Assembly: GCF_003025555.1 (NCBI RefSeq)
Contig: NZ_PYMH01000020.1
Span: 1 to 64,000 of the forward strand
Length of the DNA stretch: 64,000 nucleotides
Source: Photobacterium lutimaris
GTDB taxonomy: Bacteria > Pseudomonadota > Gammaproteobacteria > Enterobacterales > Vibrionaceae
Direction of reading: 5' to 3'
The notes below the pieces were generated by a model. That model made no database searches. It was given only the letters and a program-made list of their open reading frames with translations, and was not told the DNA's origin. Below are positions 44,979 to 54,157 of this stretch, one piece after another; within the stretch, counting starts at the first letter, position 1, and each line of letters starts with the position of its first letter. A program made the position numbers and the translations under genes.

Positions 44979-44999
44979 TAATGTAACACCGTCACATTA
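44979..44999. promoter_or_regulatory. 21-bp palindromic operator candidate at the CalB gene
   Basis: Arms TAATGTAAC and GTCACATTA pair at 8 of 9 positions around a 3-bp centre. The site overlaps the ribosome-binding region of the CalB gene, where bound protein would block expression. Palindromes of this size suit TetR or GntR dimers better than the AraC protein encoded next door. Confidence 0.55.
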
Positions 45000-45123
45000 C
45001 ATCATTTCATTTACACCGGGCACAGGTCGCAAGCAGACAATTATAGGTGAATTTCGGACAACCCCATAAATCCGATAATTGTTTATGGTAATCTGTTACT
45101 TATGGTCAATATCGAATCTAAAT

Positions 45124-46176
45124 ATGGAATATATTGCTGATTACGCCCCGAGTGCCAACGATTACACTTACGGTATATTAGATATCCAACTGCTGGCTAA
45201 GATGCTGGAAAAGGAAGGTATTGCTGTTGAAACCCTGCTTTCTGACAGCAATCTAACGCCTGACGATTTAACCTCTCCCAGCACCCATATTCGTTATCGA
45301 GATAAGTTAGTGGTATTTGCCAATGCCATGAATTTATCCTCTCAACCAGGCTTGGGCCTCCTGGTCGGCAGTCAGGCCCGCTTTAGTGACTTCGGGGTAC
45401 TTGGCTATGCGGTATTCAGTAGTGCGACATTGGGTGAGGCACTGCTTATTGGCTTTAAATACCTTCGCCTTGCAGGCCCCGTATTACGGAAAAAAATGTG
45501 GGTCGATAACGATGTCGGTGGATTCAGTGGCGAAAAGTTGTTGGAGCTCGATGAGAATTTACTTCGCTTCTGCGCCGAGTACTGGTTTAGTGCCATAAAA
45601 GCATTATGTGAAGAGGTCACTCAAACATCGTTTCCCGCTCAAAAACTCTACTTTCCTTTTCCCGAGCCGAGCTACAGTCACCTGTATCAAGAAATATTTC
45701 AGTGCCCTGTTATCTTCGGTAGCAATAAACTGGAGTGGCATTTTGATTCTGACTGGCTAACGCGCCCATTACCCACAACCAACCCATTAACCTTGAAGAT
45801 GTGTTTGCAGTCCTGTGACGACATGCTCTCTAAACTGAATCAGCCTACCACCTTGGCCGATAAAGTCTCACTGCTGTTTGTTGAGAGTTCAGGCCGCTAC
45901 CCGAGTATCGAGCAGGTAGCCGAACACTTCTCGATGTCATCACGTACACTTCGTCGTCACTTAACAAAGCTCGGCACCAGCTACCAAATTCTATTGGATC
46001 AAGTTCGCTGTAACTTAGCCAAAGACTATTTAAAGACAACCCAGCTGAGCCTTGATGAAATTGCCGAACGCATCGGTTTCTCTGATAGTGCTAATTTTCG
46101 TCATGCCTTTGGCAAGTGGTGCGGCGCTAGCCCAACTCAATATCGCAAACAAACAAAGACTAGCGAAGAGACATAA
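45124..46176 (+). CDS. AraC-family transcriptional regulator
   Basis: Regulator with an N-terminal Arabinose_bd (OruR/ArgR-like) domain (about 25-200, FGVLGYAVFSSATLGEAL) and a C-terminal AraC DNA-binding domain with the two helix-turn-helices (PSIEQVAEHFSMSSRTLRRHLTKLGTSY and LSLDEIAERIGFSDSANFRHAFGKWCG). The frame opens at a TTG at 45079; I chose the ATG at 45124, though no clear ribosome site marks either. It is divergent from the three-gene alcohol oxidation operon and is likely to activate it. Confidence 0.8.
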   Translation: MEYIADYAPSANDYTYGILDIQLLAKMLEKEGIAVETLLSDSNLTPDDLTSPSTHIRYRDKLVVFANAMNLSSQPGLGLLVGSQARFSDFGVLGYAVFSSATLGEALLIGFKYLRLAGPVLRKKMWVDNDVGGFSGEKLLELDENLLRFCAEYWFSAIKALCEEVTQTSFPAQKLYFPFPEPSYSHLYQEIFQCPVIFGSNKLEWHFDSDWLTRPLPTTNPLTLKMCLQSCDDMLSKLNQPTTLADKVSLLFVESSGRYPSIEQVAEHFSMSSRTLRRHLTKLGTSYQILLDQVRCNLAKDYLKTTQLSLDEIAERIGFSDSANFRHAFGKWCGASPTQYRKQTKTSEET

Positions 46177-46233
46177 GCCACGCGTTTTCACCAGCAGCCC
46201 CGTATTTTAAACCCATTATCCAAGTACTAGTCA

Positions 46234-47157
46234 CTAAGATTCTGCTGCCACAGAGATAATTTGTTCGTAAAGCCAACGCTGAGCAGGATCGTTCATGCTC
46301 GGCTGGTGCCAGACAAGGCTGTAAGAGACCTCGCCATAGTTAAATGGCAACGGTTTAGTGATCAGCTCTTTTGCCTGCAAGGCGACATTTGCCCACTGGC
46401 GAGAGCAGGTAAACAATAAATCACTGTGATGGCACATCAAGGCGGCCCCACCAAAATCAGGCACATTGACGGCTATTTTGCGCTTCTGGTGCTGCTGAGC
46501 GAGCTGCATTTCGAAAAACGGAACATTCAAGTCGTTATCGGTAATACCAATATGACCATAGCTTAGGTAATTGTCGATAGTAAGACGTTTATCGGCTAGC
46601 GGATGATTGGGATTCATCAAGCACACCATCTCGTCATCCAGCAAGGTTTCCCAGATCAGATTATTCTGAGTACTCGGCGGTTGGCTCTTATCATGGGGCA
46701 AAATGATAAAATCCAATTGACCTTTGGCAAGGCTATCAAACCCTTTATTATCGCGCGACCAAATCTCCAGTCGCATACCCGGCGATTGCTCTAGTACCCT
46801 AGCGCTCAGCTTAGCCGCCAACAGCTCGAACGTACTTTCCCGCATCGCCAATGAAAAGCGTCCTTGATAAGACGCAGGATCAAATGCCTCTTGCGTCAGC
46901 ATCTGGTTCATCTCATTGATCATTTGGTGTACTGTTGGCCCCAGACGACGGGCAAGCGGTGTGGCTACAAGCTGATTGCCGTGACGATAGAACAACTCAT
47001 CGTTCAAGCTTTCCCGTAATTGGGTTAAGGTTTTGCTAACAGAGGATGGGCTTAGGCATAACCTTTCAGCACTCGCGGTAACACTGAGTGTATCCAGCAT
47101 GACATGTAGCGTAATTAAATGCTTCATACTGATTCGGGACAGTTTGATAAGATCCAT
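46234..47157 (-). CDS. LysR-family transcriptional regulator
   Basis: The N-terminal winged helix (TLHVMLDTLSVTASAERLCLSPSSVSKTLTQLRESLNDELFYRHGNQLVATPLA) and the periplasmic-binding-like effector domain are clear. I chose the ATG at 47157 since AAAAGG lies 4 nt upstream; the frame is open to 47184. It is convergent with the AraC gene and follows folE, from which it is separated by a terminator. The target genes are not evident. Confidence 0.8.
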   Translation of the reverse strand: MDLIKLSRISMKHLITLHVMLDTLSVTASAERLCLSPSSVSKTLTQLRESLNDELFYRHGNQLVATPLARRLGPTVHQMINEMNQMLTQEAFDPASYQGRFSLAMRESTFELLAAKLSARVLEQSPGMRLEIWSRDNKGFDSLAKGQLDFIILPHDKSQPPSTQNNLIWETLLDDEMVCLMNPNHPLADKRLTIDNYLSYGHIGITDNDLNVPFFEMQLAQQHQKRKIAVNVPDFGGAALMCHHSDLLFTCSRQWANVALQAKELITKPLPFNYGEVSYSLVWHQPSMNDPAQRWLYEQIISVAAES

Positions 47158-47186
47158 AAGCCTTTTGGTATCCAATAGCAACAAAA

Positions 47187-47211
47187 AAGCCAGTAGATGA
47201 CCTACTGGCTT
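47187..47211 (-). terminator. Terminator after folE
   Basis: Stem AAGCCAGTAG (47187-47196) pairs with CTACTGGCTT (47202-47211). On the minus strand it is followed by a T-run (47183-47188). Confidence 0.8.
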
Positions 47212-47252
47212 GTTTCATAATAAATTATTCTGGATTGGCGTCAAATAAAGAA

Positions 47253-47906
47253 TTATCGAAGGCCGTGCAGAAATTCAGCGCGGGTTGCTGGATTGCGCTT
47301 AAAAATACCACCGAGCGCCGTGGTGGTCGTCACACTGGTTGCGTCCATGACACCACGCGCTTTCACACAGTAGTGCGTTGCATCCATGGTAACGGCAACA
47401 TCATCACTTTCAAGCAGGGTCTGCAAAGCAACCAAAATTTGTTGCGTCATGCGCTCCTGAACCTGTGGCCGCTGGGCAAAGAAACGGACAATGCGGTTGA
47501 TCTTAGACAACCCGATGATTTTGCCACGAGGGATATAAGCAACAGTGGCGGTCCCATCGATAGTTACCAAGTGGTGCTCACAAGTGCTGGTCAAAGTGAT
47601 GTCTTTGACTCGCACCATTTCATCACACTTCATCTTGTTTTCAATGACGGTGATTTTCGGGAAATTGGCGTAATCTAGACCAGAGAACAGTTCATCAACA
47701 TACATCTTTGCAATTCGATGCGGTGTTTCAACCAAGCTATCGTCGGTTAAATCTAATGAAAGAAGCTCGAGGATTTCACGCATGTGATACTCGATTTTTT
47801 CTTTCTTCTCTTCACGGCTAACCACCCTATCCGTCATAGGGGTTTCTAAGCCACGCTCAACCAGTGCTTGGCGCACCATCAATGCAGATTCGCTAAATGC
47901 AGTCAT
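47253..47906 (-). CDS. folE: GTP cyclohydrolase I
   Basis: First enzyme of tetrahydropterin and folate synthesis; opens GTP to 7,8-dihydroneopterin triphosphate. Zinc and catalytic residues are visible in LTSTCEHHLVTIDG and THYCVKARGVMDATS, with IPRGKIIGLSKINRIVRFFAQRPQVQERMT between. The ATG at 47906 follows a strong GGAGGA and gives 217 residues, close to the E. coli enzyme; the frame is open to 47945. It is divergent from moeA. Confidence 0.95.
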   Translation of the reverse strand: MTAFSESALMVRQALVERGLETPMTDRVVSREEKKEKIEYHMREILELLSLDLTDDSLVETPHRIAKMYVDELFSGLDYANFPKITVIENKMKCDEMVRVKDITLTSTCEHHLVTIDGTATVAYIPRGKIIGLSKINRIVRFFAQRPQVQERMTQQILVALQTLLESDDVAVTMDATHYCVKARGVMDATSVTTTTALGGIFKRNPATRAEFLHGLR

Positions 47907-48142
47907 TCTTTTCCTCCAACCGGCTGGGCTTAAGGCAAACATCAAGTAATTTTAGATACTTATGTGTATAAAACGTGCCCAAATACGAGTGCCAGCAAAC
48001 TTTGAAACGGAAGGATACCCTTAAACCGGAAAAAATACACTATGAATTACACGACGAAACTACTCAGGTATTAGTGCTAGTGACCTTTTTTTGTCATAAT
48101 TACCCCACTAAAACATATAACGACGATAGACGGATACTTATT

Positions 48143-49375
48143 ATGGGATGTTGTGACACTCCAGGCTTAATGCCAGTCGACACCGCACTGACCAAGATTC
48201 TTGATCAAGTTAAACCTCTTGAAACTGCAACGACGATTTCCCTGTCAGAAGGCATGGGACTGGTACTTGCAGAAGATATTTGCTCACCAATTAACGTACC
48301 GCCATTTGCTAACTCAGCAATGGATGGATATGCCCTGCGTATTGCAGACTTGGACAACACAGACACCCTGCACATGGCAGGTAAGTCTTTTGCCGGTATC
48401 CCATATGACGGCGAATGTCAGCCAGGCCAATGCATTCGTATTATGACCGGAGCCCAAATGCCTGATGGCGCAGACACCGTTATCATGCAGGAAGAAACCG
48501 AAGTTGATGGCGACAATATCCGTTTCACTAACAAGGTGTCTCACGGCGAGAACGTTCGCCCTGTTGGTGACGATGTTCACCAAGGTGATGTGGTCGTGGC
48601 AAAAGGTAACCGCATCACGGCGCGTGAAATGCCTCTGCTTGCCTCTCTTGGTATTGCGACCCTACCCGTATATCGTCGCCCAGTCGTTGCGTTTTTCTCG
48701 ACAGGTGATGAGCTTCGCCCTGTTGGCGAGCCATTGGAAGCCGGCCAGATCTACGACAGCAACCGCTACGGTATCCGTGCACTACTAGAAAAATTTGGCT
48801 GCGACGTGATGGATCTTGGCATTATTCCTGACAGCCCTGAAAAACTTCGCGAAGCTTTTGACAAGGCAACAACAGCCGATGTACTTGTGACCTCAGGCGG
48901 TGTAAGCGTAGGTGAGGCAGACTACACCAAAGATATCCTCGACGAACAAGGTGAAATCGGTTTTTGGAAAATAGCCATGAAACCGGGTAAGCCATTTGCT
49001 TTTGGTACAATTAAAAACACTTGGTTCTGCGGGTTGCCGGGAAACCCTGTATCCGCCATGGTAACGCTTTACCAATTAGTTCAACCTATGCTGGCCAAAC
49101 TTGCGGGTCATAGCCAATACCAGCCACCTCAGCGCTTGAAGGCCAAAGCAACGACGGTGTTTAAAAAGCGACCTGGCCGTGCCGACTATCAACGCGGTAT
49201 CTACCAGCTCAACGGTGAAGGTCAAATTGAAGTCGCGACAACTGGCAACCAAGGTTCAGGCGCTTTCAGCTCAATGCACCAAGCCAATTGCTTTGTGGTA
49301 CTTGAGCAAGAGCGTGGCCGTGTGATGCCAGGTGAAGATGTCACCATCGAGCTATTCAACCAAACGATGTACTAA
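48143..49375 (+). CDS. moeA: Molybdopterin molybdenumtransferase
   Basis: Inserts molybdate into adenylated molybdopterin in molybdenum cofactor synthesis. Over 410 residues the family motifs appear: VPPFANSAMDGYALR, IRIMTGAQMPDGADTVIMQEET, FFSTGDEL and VTSGGVSVGEADYTKDIL, then MKPGKPFAFG and LPGNPVSAMVT. The open frame extends far upstream to 47975, but the residues before 48143 are unlike MoeA, and the ATG at 48143 gives the E. coli-like beginning TPGLMPVDTAL. It forms an operon with moeB. Confidence 0.93.
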   Translation: MGCCDTPGLMPVDTALTKILDQVKPLETATTISLSEGMGLVLAEDICSPINVPPFANSAMDGYALRIADLDNTDTLHMAGKSFAGIPYDGECQPGQCIRIMTGAQMPDGADTVIMQEETEVDGDNIRFTNKVSHGENVRPVGDDVHQGDVVVAKGNRITAREMPLLASLGIATLPVYRRPVVAFFSTGDELRPVGEPLEAGQIYDSNRYGIRALLEKFGCDVMDLGIIPDSPEKLREAFDKATTADVLVTSGGVSVGEADYTKDILDEQGEIGFWKIAMKPGKPFAFGTIKNTWFCGLPGNPVSAMVTLYQLVQPMLAKLAGHSQYQPPQRLKAKATTVFKKRPGRADYQRGIYQLNGEGQIEVATTGNQGSGAFSSMHQANCFVVLEQERGRVMPGEDVTIELFNQTMY

Positions 49376-49424
49376 AACAGCTGTAGCCATGTACTCATAC
49401 GCAGTGACACGACAGGAACACAAC

Positions 49425-50171
49425 GTGGTAGAACTTACCGACGCAGAAATGCTGCGCTACAATCGACAAATTATTCTCAAGCAATTTGACTTTGATGGTC
49501 AGGAGGCACTAAAAGCCGCCTCAATGCTGGTGCTAGGGGCTGGTGGGCTGGGCTGTGCTTCAACCCAATACCTTGCCGCAGCCGGTGTTGGCAAAATGAC
49601 CTTAATTGATGACGACAAAGTGGAAGTTTCCAATCTTCAGCGCCAAGTATTGCACAACGACAGCACTGTCGGCATGCTCAAGGTCGAGTCAGCACGCCAA
49701 GCACTGCAAACCATCAACCCTAACACCACAATCGAAACCGTTGCCAAACGCCTTGATGACGCATCGTTAAAAGCGCTGATCGAGCAACATGATATCGTGC
49801 TCGATTGCTGCGATAACGTTGATACCCGAAACCAGCTTAACCGATTGTGTTTTGATACCAAAACACCGTTGATCTCGGGTGCGGCCATTCGTATGGAAGG
49901 TCAAGTCAGCGTCTATACCTACCAAGACAATGAACCTTGCTACCAGTGCCTGAGTGCCCTGTTTGGCCAGCAGGCGCTGACCTGCGTAGAAGCAGGGATC
50001 ATGTCACCGGTTGTCGGCATTGTGGGTGCCGTTCAAGCCATGGAAGCAATTAAAGTAGCCGCCAAGATGGGCCAACCTCTGACCGGTAAGATACTCATGC
50101 TTGATGCGATGACGATGAGCTGGCGGGAAATGAAATTGGGCAAGCAGCCTAGTTGCCCAATTTGTAGTTAA
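49425..50171 (+). CDS. moeB: Molybdopterin-synthase adenylyltransferase
   Basis: E1-like enzyme that adenylates the C-terminus of MoaD. It contains the nucleotide-binding VLGAGGLGCASTQYLAAAGVG, NLQRQVLHNDSTVG, DCCDNVDTRNQLN and the zinc cysteines in CYQC and CPICS. I chose the GTG at 49425: AGGA lies 7 nt upstream and the 248 residues begin VELTDAEMLRYNRQI, aligning with E. coli MoeB. An in-frame ATG at 49389 is possible but lacks a ribosome site. A terminator follows. Confidence 0.92.
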   Translation: MVELTDAEMLRYNRQIILKQFDFDGQEALKAASMLVLGAGGLGCASTQYLAAAGVGKMTLIDDDKVEVSNLQRQVLHNDSTVGMLKVESARQALQTINPNTTIETVAKRLDDASLKALIEQHDIVLDCCDNVDTRNQLNRLCFDTKTPLISGAAIRMEGQVSVYTYQDNEPCYQCLSALFGQQALTCVEAGIMSPVVGIVGAVQAMEAIKVAAKMGQPLTGKILMLDAMTMSWREMKLGKQPSCPICS

Positions 50172-50180
50172 TCCATAGAC

Positions 50181-50206
50181 AAAAAGGAAGCGATGCTTCC
50201 TTTTTT
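50181..50206. terminator. Terminator between moeB and the OmpA-like gene
   Basis: Stem AAAAAGGAAGC (50181-50191) pairs with GCTTCCTTTTT (50195-50205) around a 3-nt loop. It can act in both directions between convergent genes. Confidence 0.85.
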
Positions 50207-50216
50207 CATTTTTTCA

Positions 50217-50762
50217 TTAGTTCACAAGCTCATCAAACTTTGGCGTGACTCTGAGCTCAATTCGACGGTTTATCTGTCTACCGTCTTCTGTCGCATTATC
50301 CGCAATCGGGAAGTCTTTACCAAACCCAAACATACCTAATCTCGATTTATCAACACCATTATCGAGCAAAATAGCGACAACCGCATTGGCACGCTGCGCC
50401 GACAGTTTCCGGTTATACTCGTCAGACCCAATGCTGTCAGTATGACCTGCGATAAACACCTTTGATTCAGGCAAACTATTCAATGCATGAGAAAGCTGCT
50501 CAAGAATAACGCGCCCCTCTGTTTTTACATTAGAACTATTGTAAGCAAAGCTGTTATCCCCTTTTAGAGTAATAATGACTTGCTTGTTTCTACGCTCGAC
50601 CTCCCCAATACGGTCAATCACTACCATCGATGCCTGCTCGTAGTTTGCGACCAAAAACGCCTCGACTTCAGATGGAGTCTGCTCGCCTGTTTTATCAGTT
50701 TGGGCGCAGCCAATTATGATAAAAGTCAGAAACAGTAATCCATACCTTTTTAAATTTCGCAT
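50217..50762 (-). CDS. OmpA-family outer-membrane lipoprotein
   Basis: Signal peptide with lipobox FIIIGC (lipid-modified cysteine near residue 19), an approximately 60-residue linker, then an OmpA C-terminal peptidoglycan-binding domain (VFIAGHTDSIGSDEYNRKLSAQRANAV and GFGKDFPIADNATEDGRQINRRIEL). The last block contains the NATEDGRQINRR motif that contacts diaminopimelate. Probably Pal- or YiaD-like, tethering outer membrane to cell wall. I chose the ATG at 50762 with AGGGA 7 nt upstream over the in-frame GTG at 50768. Confidence 0.85.
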   Translation of the reverse strand: MRNLKRYGLLFLTFIIIGCAQTDKTGEQTPSEVEAFLVANYEQASMVVIDRIGEVERRNKQVIITLKGDNSFAYNSSNVKTEGRVILEQLSHALNSLPESKVFIAGHTDSIGSDEYNRKLSAQRANAVVAILLDNGVDKSRLGMFGFGKDFPIADNATEDGRQINRRIELRVTPKFDELVN

Positions 50763-51088
50763 TAACACTTCCCTGCTACCTTACGACACCAACAAACTCT
50801 ATCAGGGTTCGAAACTAAAATACCGCTCACTTCTACTTCCGTGGAAATACATCACATCAACTCATGAAATGACCATGCATTACGATAAAGTCTATCGAGT
50901 GGCTCCCAATCAAGCGGAAAGCCACTTAATGACATAGACGTAATGCATTGATGTGAAGCAATCTATTTCAACCCCCGACATTCGCCAAATGTATGGATTT
51001 GTACGAATCACACATCACACCAATGAATACCACCAAATTAATGCTACTATCAGACACAATAATGAACAGTGTTTTATAGGCGTATATA
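50763..51088. other. Divergent spacer between two lipoprotein genes
   Basis: About 325 bp that must hold both promoters. No gene or strong palindrome is visible. Confidence 0.5.
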
Positions 51089-51547
51089 ATGAAAAAATTT
51101 GGTCTGATCGCGTGTGGTTTAAGCGCATTACTTCTTGCGGGCTGTGCTACCCCGTATGATACCGACCGTGACTCTTTTTGGTCATTCGGAAAAGGCTTTG
51201 AAGTCACTCCCCTTGCACAGGATACGTGGCAAATTAGTTTTATCGGCAATGAAAACACCGATCGCACTTTAGCCAGAAATTACCTACTCCACAAAGCGGC
51301 AGAGCTTGCCCAAGGTGCGGGCTTCCCTTATTTTGCCTTGCGTGGCGAGCAGAACTTCCGAGATCAAACCGGCAGCTCATCAGGCATCGGATATTCCAGC
51401 AATGACTTCCTGTATGGAATCGGCAGCACGATTTCAGAAACAACCGTAATGGTTGAAGTAGTGGGTATGAACGACAAACCTGCCGAAAGTAATCTTCCGG
51501 TGTACGAGTCCAGCTTTATTCTGAAAAACGTTGATATTAAATCGTAA
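51089..51547 (+). CDS. Lipoprotein of the CC0125/CC1285-like family
   Basis: Begins with a lipoprotein signal (MKKFGLIACGLSALLLAGC) whose LLAGC is a standard lipobox. The mature part resembles small lipoproteins with the pattern GFEVTPLAQDTWQISFIGNENTDRT followed by an alpha-helical YLLHKAAELAQGAGF. The function of the family is unknown. Glycine/serine-rich stretch QTGSSSGIGYSSND near 95. Single gene with a terminator after it. Confidence 0.7.
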   Translation: MKKFGLIACGLSALLLAGCATPYDTDRDSFWSFGKGFEVTPLAQDTWQISFIGNENTDRTLARNYLLHKAAELAQGAGFPYFALRGEQNFRDQTGSSSGIGYSSNDFLYGIGSTISETTVMVEVVGMNDKPAESNLPVYESSFILKNVDIKS

Positions 51548-51562
51548 GTCGTCCCCGGTACC

Positions 51563-51586
51563 AAGCCAGTGAGAGATCACTGGCTT
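51563..51586 (+). terminator. Terminator after the lipoprotein gene
   Basis: A 10-bp stem AAGCCAGTGA (51563-51572) pairs with TCACTGGCTT (51577-51586) around a GAGA loop. The downstream T content is modest. Confidence 0.65.
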
Positions 51587-51700
51587 TATCTCTAAAATGA
51601 TAAATTCCTATCATTTATCGCAACAATTTTTTTCCCAGCAGTAATAGCAACTAAGCTTCATTAAAACAAACAGTTAAACTTAGGCTTTAGGGATTCTCCG

Positions 51701-52357
51701 ATGCATGATTTTCTGACTGTTAGCATAACGGTATTTATGGGGTTCTTCGCCATCATGAACCCTATCGCTAACACCGCTGTATTTATCGGCTTAACCAGTA
51801 ATCAAACCCACCAGCAACAGAAAGCCACAGCCTTCAAAGCCCTGTTCACCGCATTTTGCATTGTGGCGACTTTCAGTTTACTCGGTAAAGGTATTTTCCA
51901 TGTCTTTGGGATCACTCTGCCTGCACTCCGTATTTCCGGTGGCATCTTAGTATTCTTGGTCGGCTATCATATGCTTCAGGGCAGCAGCTCTTCCATGCAT
52001 AGTCATCAAGCCAATGATACGGGAGGGAAGCACCAAGCGAGTGAAGGTCAAGATGTCGCTATCTCCCCGCTTGCCCTGCCAATATTGGCAGGTCCAGGAA
52101 CTATCGCAACCGCAATGAACTACTCGGCTGCCGGTGGTTTTCTTAGCATAGCGGTCACTATTTCAGCATTTGCTTTATTGTGCCTTATTAGCTTGGTTTG
52201 TTTTATTTATGGTCAAAAACTGGTGAGCTTGCTCGGCGAAAATGGAATAAGCATTGTCACTAGGCTGATGGGATTGATCTTAACAGTGATTGGTATGCAA
52301 ATGGGCATCCAGGGGATACACGATGCCAGAGAGTTGCTAAATCAAATGCCCAAATAA
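51701..52357 (+). CDS. MarC-family inner-membrane protein
   Basis: 218 residues with about six membrane helices in the MarC/NAAT fold: FFAIMNPIANTAVFIGLT near the N-terminus and ISPLALPILAGPGTIATAMNYSA in the second half are the family motifs. A polar loop of about 25 residues (HSHQANDTGGKHQASEG) separates the halves. Function of MarC proteins is uncertain; early links to antibiotic resistance were not borne out. Confidence 0.82.
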   Translation: MHDFLTVSITVFMGFFAIMNPIANTAVFIGLTSNQTHQQQKATAFKALFTAFCIVATFSLLGKGIFHVFGITLPALRISGGILVFLVGYHMLQGSSSSMHSHQANDTGGKHQASEGQDVAISPLALPILAGPGTIATAMNYSAAGGFLSIAVTISAFALLCLISLVCFIYGQKLVSLLGENGISIVTRLMGLILTVIGMQMGIQGIHDARELLNQMPK

Positions 52358-52358
52358 A

Positions 52359-52380
52359 AAGCCGGAACATATTCCGGCTT
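52359..52380. terminator. Terminator after marC-like gene
   Basis: Stem AAGCCGGAA (52359-52367) pairs with TTCCGGCTT (52372-52380); A-run before, partial T-richness after. It lies between convergent genes and probably works for both. Confidence 0.75.
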
Positions 52381-52398
52381 CATCCTTCAACAATAAAA

Positions 52399-54015
52399 CT
52401 ACTGAGTCATATACAGGTCACGGGTATAACGAGCTTCTGCTGCATTAGTCGCGGAATAACCGCCAACCTTGGTGCTCTTAAGCACAGAGCGTGTGTAGTG
52501 ATATAGCGGGATGGCAGGCATCTCTTCCGCGAACACCTGCTCTGCCTGCTGGTAATACTTATTACGCTCATCATTACTTGGCGATAGGATAGCCTTCGCC
52601 ATTGCCTCGTCATAGGCATCACTTGACCAACGTGAGTAGTTCATCCCAGCACTTTCAAAGTATGATAGGAAAGTCGATGCTTCATTATAATCCCCGATCC
52701 AAGCGTAACGGGCGACGGTAAAATCTTTCTGTCCCAGTTTTTGTAAAAACGTCTTCCATTCCTGGTTAGCTAGATTAACTTTTGCTCCCAACGCCTTGCT
52801 CCACATCGACGACATTACAATCGCCAGTTTTTTATGTGACTCAGAGGTGTTATACACCAGTTCAAACGATAATGGGTTGGACTTATCAAAACCTGCTTCA
52901 GCAAGCAGCTCTTTGGCCTTTTGGGTTCGCTCTTTCTGACTTAACTTAGCCCATGACAGTTTCGGCGAAACGAAGCCATCGACTGAAGGAGGCGTTACCC
53001 CGTATGCGGGTAGCTGCCCTTGGCCGAGGATGACCTTGGTGACAACGTCACGGTCAATGGCATAGGCTAGCGCTTTTCGAACCCTAGGATCATCAAAAGG
53101 TGCTTTACTGACATTAAACAGGTAATAGTAGGTCCCGAGCGAAGGCATAGTCAGAAGTTCATCAGGACGTTGTTTTTTAATGGCATTGTATTGCTCTAAC
53201 GGGAATGACGAGGTGATATGAATTTCACCAGTTCTAAAGCGGTTATATTCCGAGGTCAAATCGGCAATCGGTAAATACGTCACTTGATTAATGACTGTTT
53301 TCTCGTTGTTCCAATAGTGTGGATTACGCTCTAATACGATTCGCTCGTTCAGCGTCCAGTTTGCCAACTTATAGGCGCTGCTAGTGACAATATTCTCCGG
53401 TTTGGTCCATGCATCACCATGCGCTTCGATGGCTGGCCGATACACAGGGAATGTCGACTCATGGACCATCATTTTAACGAAATACGGCACCGGCTTATCA
53501 AGGGTAACTTGCAATGTTTTGTCATCCAGTGCTTTTACACCAAGCTCATCAAGTGGGAGTTTGCCTTCGTTGATTTTATCTGCATTGAGAATATGAGCAG
53601 TGCTGTAGTACCACGCGTATGGCGCACCGGTTTTAGGATCGACGACCCGCTTGAAGCTGTATTCAAAGTCACTTGCAACAATCGGCTCACCGTTTGACCA
53701 CTTAATGTCGTCACGCAAGTGGAAGGTAAATATCTTACCGTCCTCCGACTGTTCCCATTGTGTTGCTAACGCAGGGATGATTTTCCCGTCAGGGCTTTGT
53801 GTGACTAGCCCTTCGAACATATCAGCAATAACACGGGAACTTGAGGTATCTGAAGAATAAGAAGGGTCTAACGTCGGAACTTCATCGCCATTACCACGCA
53901 CTAACTCCTGCACTTTGGCTAACGTCACATTGGCGGGAACCTCTGCAGCCCAGGTCGGGCTTGCCGTTAGCATAGTGACAGCTGCGGCGATCACTGTTAG
54001 CTTACTTCCTTGCAT
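52399..54015 (-). CDS. oppA: Oligopeptide ABC transporter substrate-binding protein
   Basis: Periplasmic peptide-binding protein, 538 residues. Signal peptide ends at TWAAE near residue 24. SBP_bac_5 features include the EVPTLDPSYSSDTSSSRVIADMFEGL opening, FHLRDDIKWSNGEPIVASDFEYSFKRVVDP, DDPRVRKALAYAIDRDVV and the late YNEASTFLSYFES. It is an orphan: no oppBCDF genes adjoin. It could supply a transporter encoded elsewhere or, like MppA, bind murein peptides. Confidence 0.85.
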   Translation of the reverse strand: MQGSKLTVIAAAVTMLTASPTWAAEVPANVTLAKVQELVRGNGDEVPTLDPSYSSDTSSSRVIADMFEGLVTQSPDGKIIPALATQWEQSEDGKIFTFHLRDDIKWSNGEPIVASDFEYSFKRVVDPKTGAPYAWYYSTAHILNADKINEGKLPLDELGVKALDDKTLQVTLDKPVPYFVKMMVHESTFPVYRPAIEAHGDAWTKPENIVTSSAYKLANWTLNERIVLERNPHYWNNEKTVINQVTYLPIADLTSEYNRFRTGEIHITSSFPLEQYNAIKKQRPDELLTMPSLGTYYYLFNVSKAPFDDPRVRKALAYAIDRDVVTKVILGQGQLPAYGVTPPSVDGFVSPKLSWAKLSQKERTQKAKELLAEAGFDKSNPLSFELVYNTSESHKKLAIVMSSMWSKALGAKVNLANQEWKTFLQKLGQKDFTVARYAWIGDYNEASTFLSYFESAGMNYSRWSSDAYDEAMAKAILSPSNDERNKYYQQAEQVFAEEMPAIPLYHYTRSVLKSTKVGGYSATNAAEARYTRDLYMTQ

Positions 54016-54103
54016 AATCTATCCTTGTGATGGTTGTAATAAAAGGGTTAAACCGCTTTTAACATACACTCATACTCACTTGGTTGATATGCTACCGATC
54101 ACA

Positions 54104-54132
54104 AAAAAGCCGGTGATAATCACCGGCTTTTT
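54104..54132 (-). terminator. Terminator after the CvfB-like gene
   Basis: A 13-bp stem (54104-54116 with 54120-54132) with GCCGGTGA core and a 3-nt loop, flanked by A- and T-runs. Confidence 0.85.
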
Positions 54133-54157
54133 AGACAAACTTATAACCATTTACTGG

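Noticed and set aside
47975..48142. N-terminal extension of moeA
   Set aside because: The extra residues are unlike MoeA, and the ATG at 48143 gives a family-like N-terminus.
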